Part shown: positions 7,039 to 7,077 of the stretch, piece by piece | How the letters are laid out: every line of letters starts with the position of its first letter | Position numbering within the stretch: position 1 is the first letter of the stretch | From: Victivallales bacterium | GTDB lineage: Bacteria; Verrucomicrobiota; Lentisphaeria; Oligosphaerales; Oligosphaeraceae | DNA length: 7,077 nt | Assembly (NCBI GenBank): GCA_017615955.1 | Contig: JAFZZD010000844.1 | Span: 1 to 7,077 of the forward strand | Direction of reading: 5' to 3' | Translations under genes and position numbers: made by a program | Notes under the pieces: generated by a model | Database searches by the model: none | Told to the model about the DNA's origin: nothing | What the model saw: the letters and a program-made list of their open reading frames with translations, nothing else

Positions 7039-7077
7039 AATCCAAGCCAGTGGCGTATGGAAGTCCCGCGTCCTGAC

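Larger units (their letters stand above)
6921..7077. repeat. Array of at least three GC-rich palindromic intergenic repeats
   Basis: A 34-bp core starting GGCGTATGGAAG occurs identically at 6927-6960 and 6994-7027. Its first 26 bases recur at 7052-7077, where the window ends. Each complete copy continues, after a 2-3 base gap, into the shared segment GGCCGCGCGAATC (6964-6976 and 7030-7042). The end of the core and this segment form an inverted repeat. The second and third copies are also preceded by GCCAGT; the first has GACAGC. Start-to-start distances are 67 and 58 bp. The difference comes from the loop (CCT or AT) and the inter-copy spacer (11 or 3 bases). The array lies upstream of proS and runs off the window. 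No protein-coding gene is evident within it. It resembles REP/BIME-type dispersed palindromic elements in style, but I do not recognise the family. Confidence 0.93.

Noticed and set aside
6932..7076. Short ORFs starting at the ATG inside the palindromic repeats (MEVPRPDARP on plus; a 39-codon frame on minus from 7029)
   Set aside because: They arise from the repeat sequence itself, lack ribosome binding sites and end in the neighbouring copy. Both repeat spacings (67 and 58) are 1 modulo 3, which explains the repeated pattern without coding.
6921..7077. CRISPR array
   Set aside because: The spacers are only 3 and 11 bases, the repeats are longer than CRISPR repeats, and no cas gene is present in the window.

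Overview
The window carries four complete protein-coding genes, all on the minus strand and closely spaced, flanked by two different DNA repeat arrays that both run off the window edges. In transcription order (high to low coordinates) the genes are proS (prolyl-tRNA synthetase, 6827-5088), a tandem-FHA protein with a C-terminal membrane anchor (5061-4270), a sigma-70 family sigma factor (4270-2975) and uvrA (excision-repair ATPase, 2922-82). The gaps are 26 bp, a 1-bp overlap and 52 bp, so a single transcription unit starting upstream of proS is the simplest reading. No terminator or divergent gene separates them.

The right end (6828-7077) is non-coding. Next to proS it holds a strong ribosome binding site and a plausible sigma-70-type promoter. 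Beyond that is an array of at least three copies of a GC-rich palindromic repeat. The left end (1-83) is a perfect array of at least eleven copies of a 7-bp unit that touches the uvrA stop codon.

The organism is a bacterium of moderate GC content. The bacterial-type ProRS with an editing insertion, the full-length UvrA and the style of the UvrA N-terminus would fit the PVC group (Verrucomicrobiota/Lentisphaerota-like). That placement is an impression from protein sequence, not a demonstrated one.

proS and uvrA are standard housekeeping genes. The unusual part is the middle: a membrane-anchored protein with one apparently phosphothreonine-competent FHA domain and one degenerate FHA domain, fused by a 1-nt stop/start overlap to a divergent sigma factor. 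That sigma factor lacks region 1.1 and the residues normally used to read extended -10 promoters. The arrangement suggests, but does not prove, that the FHA protein influences the sigma factor. No CRISPR array, transposase, tRNA or rRNA is visible.
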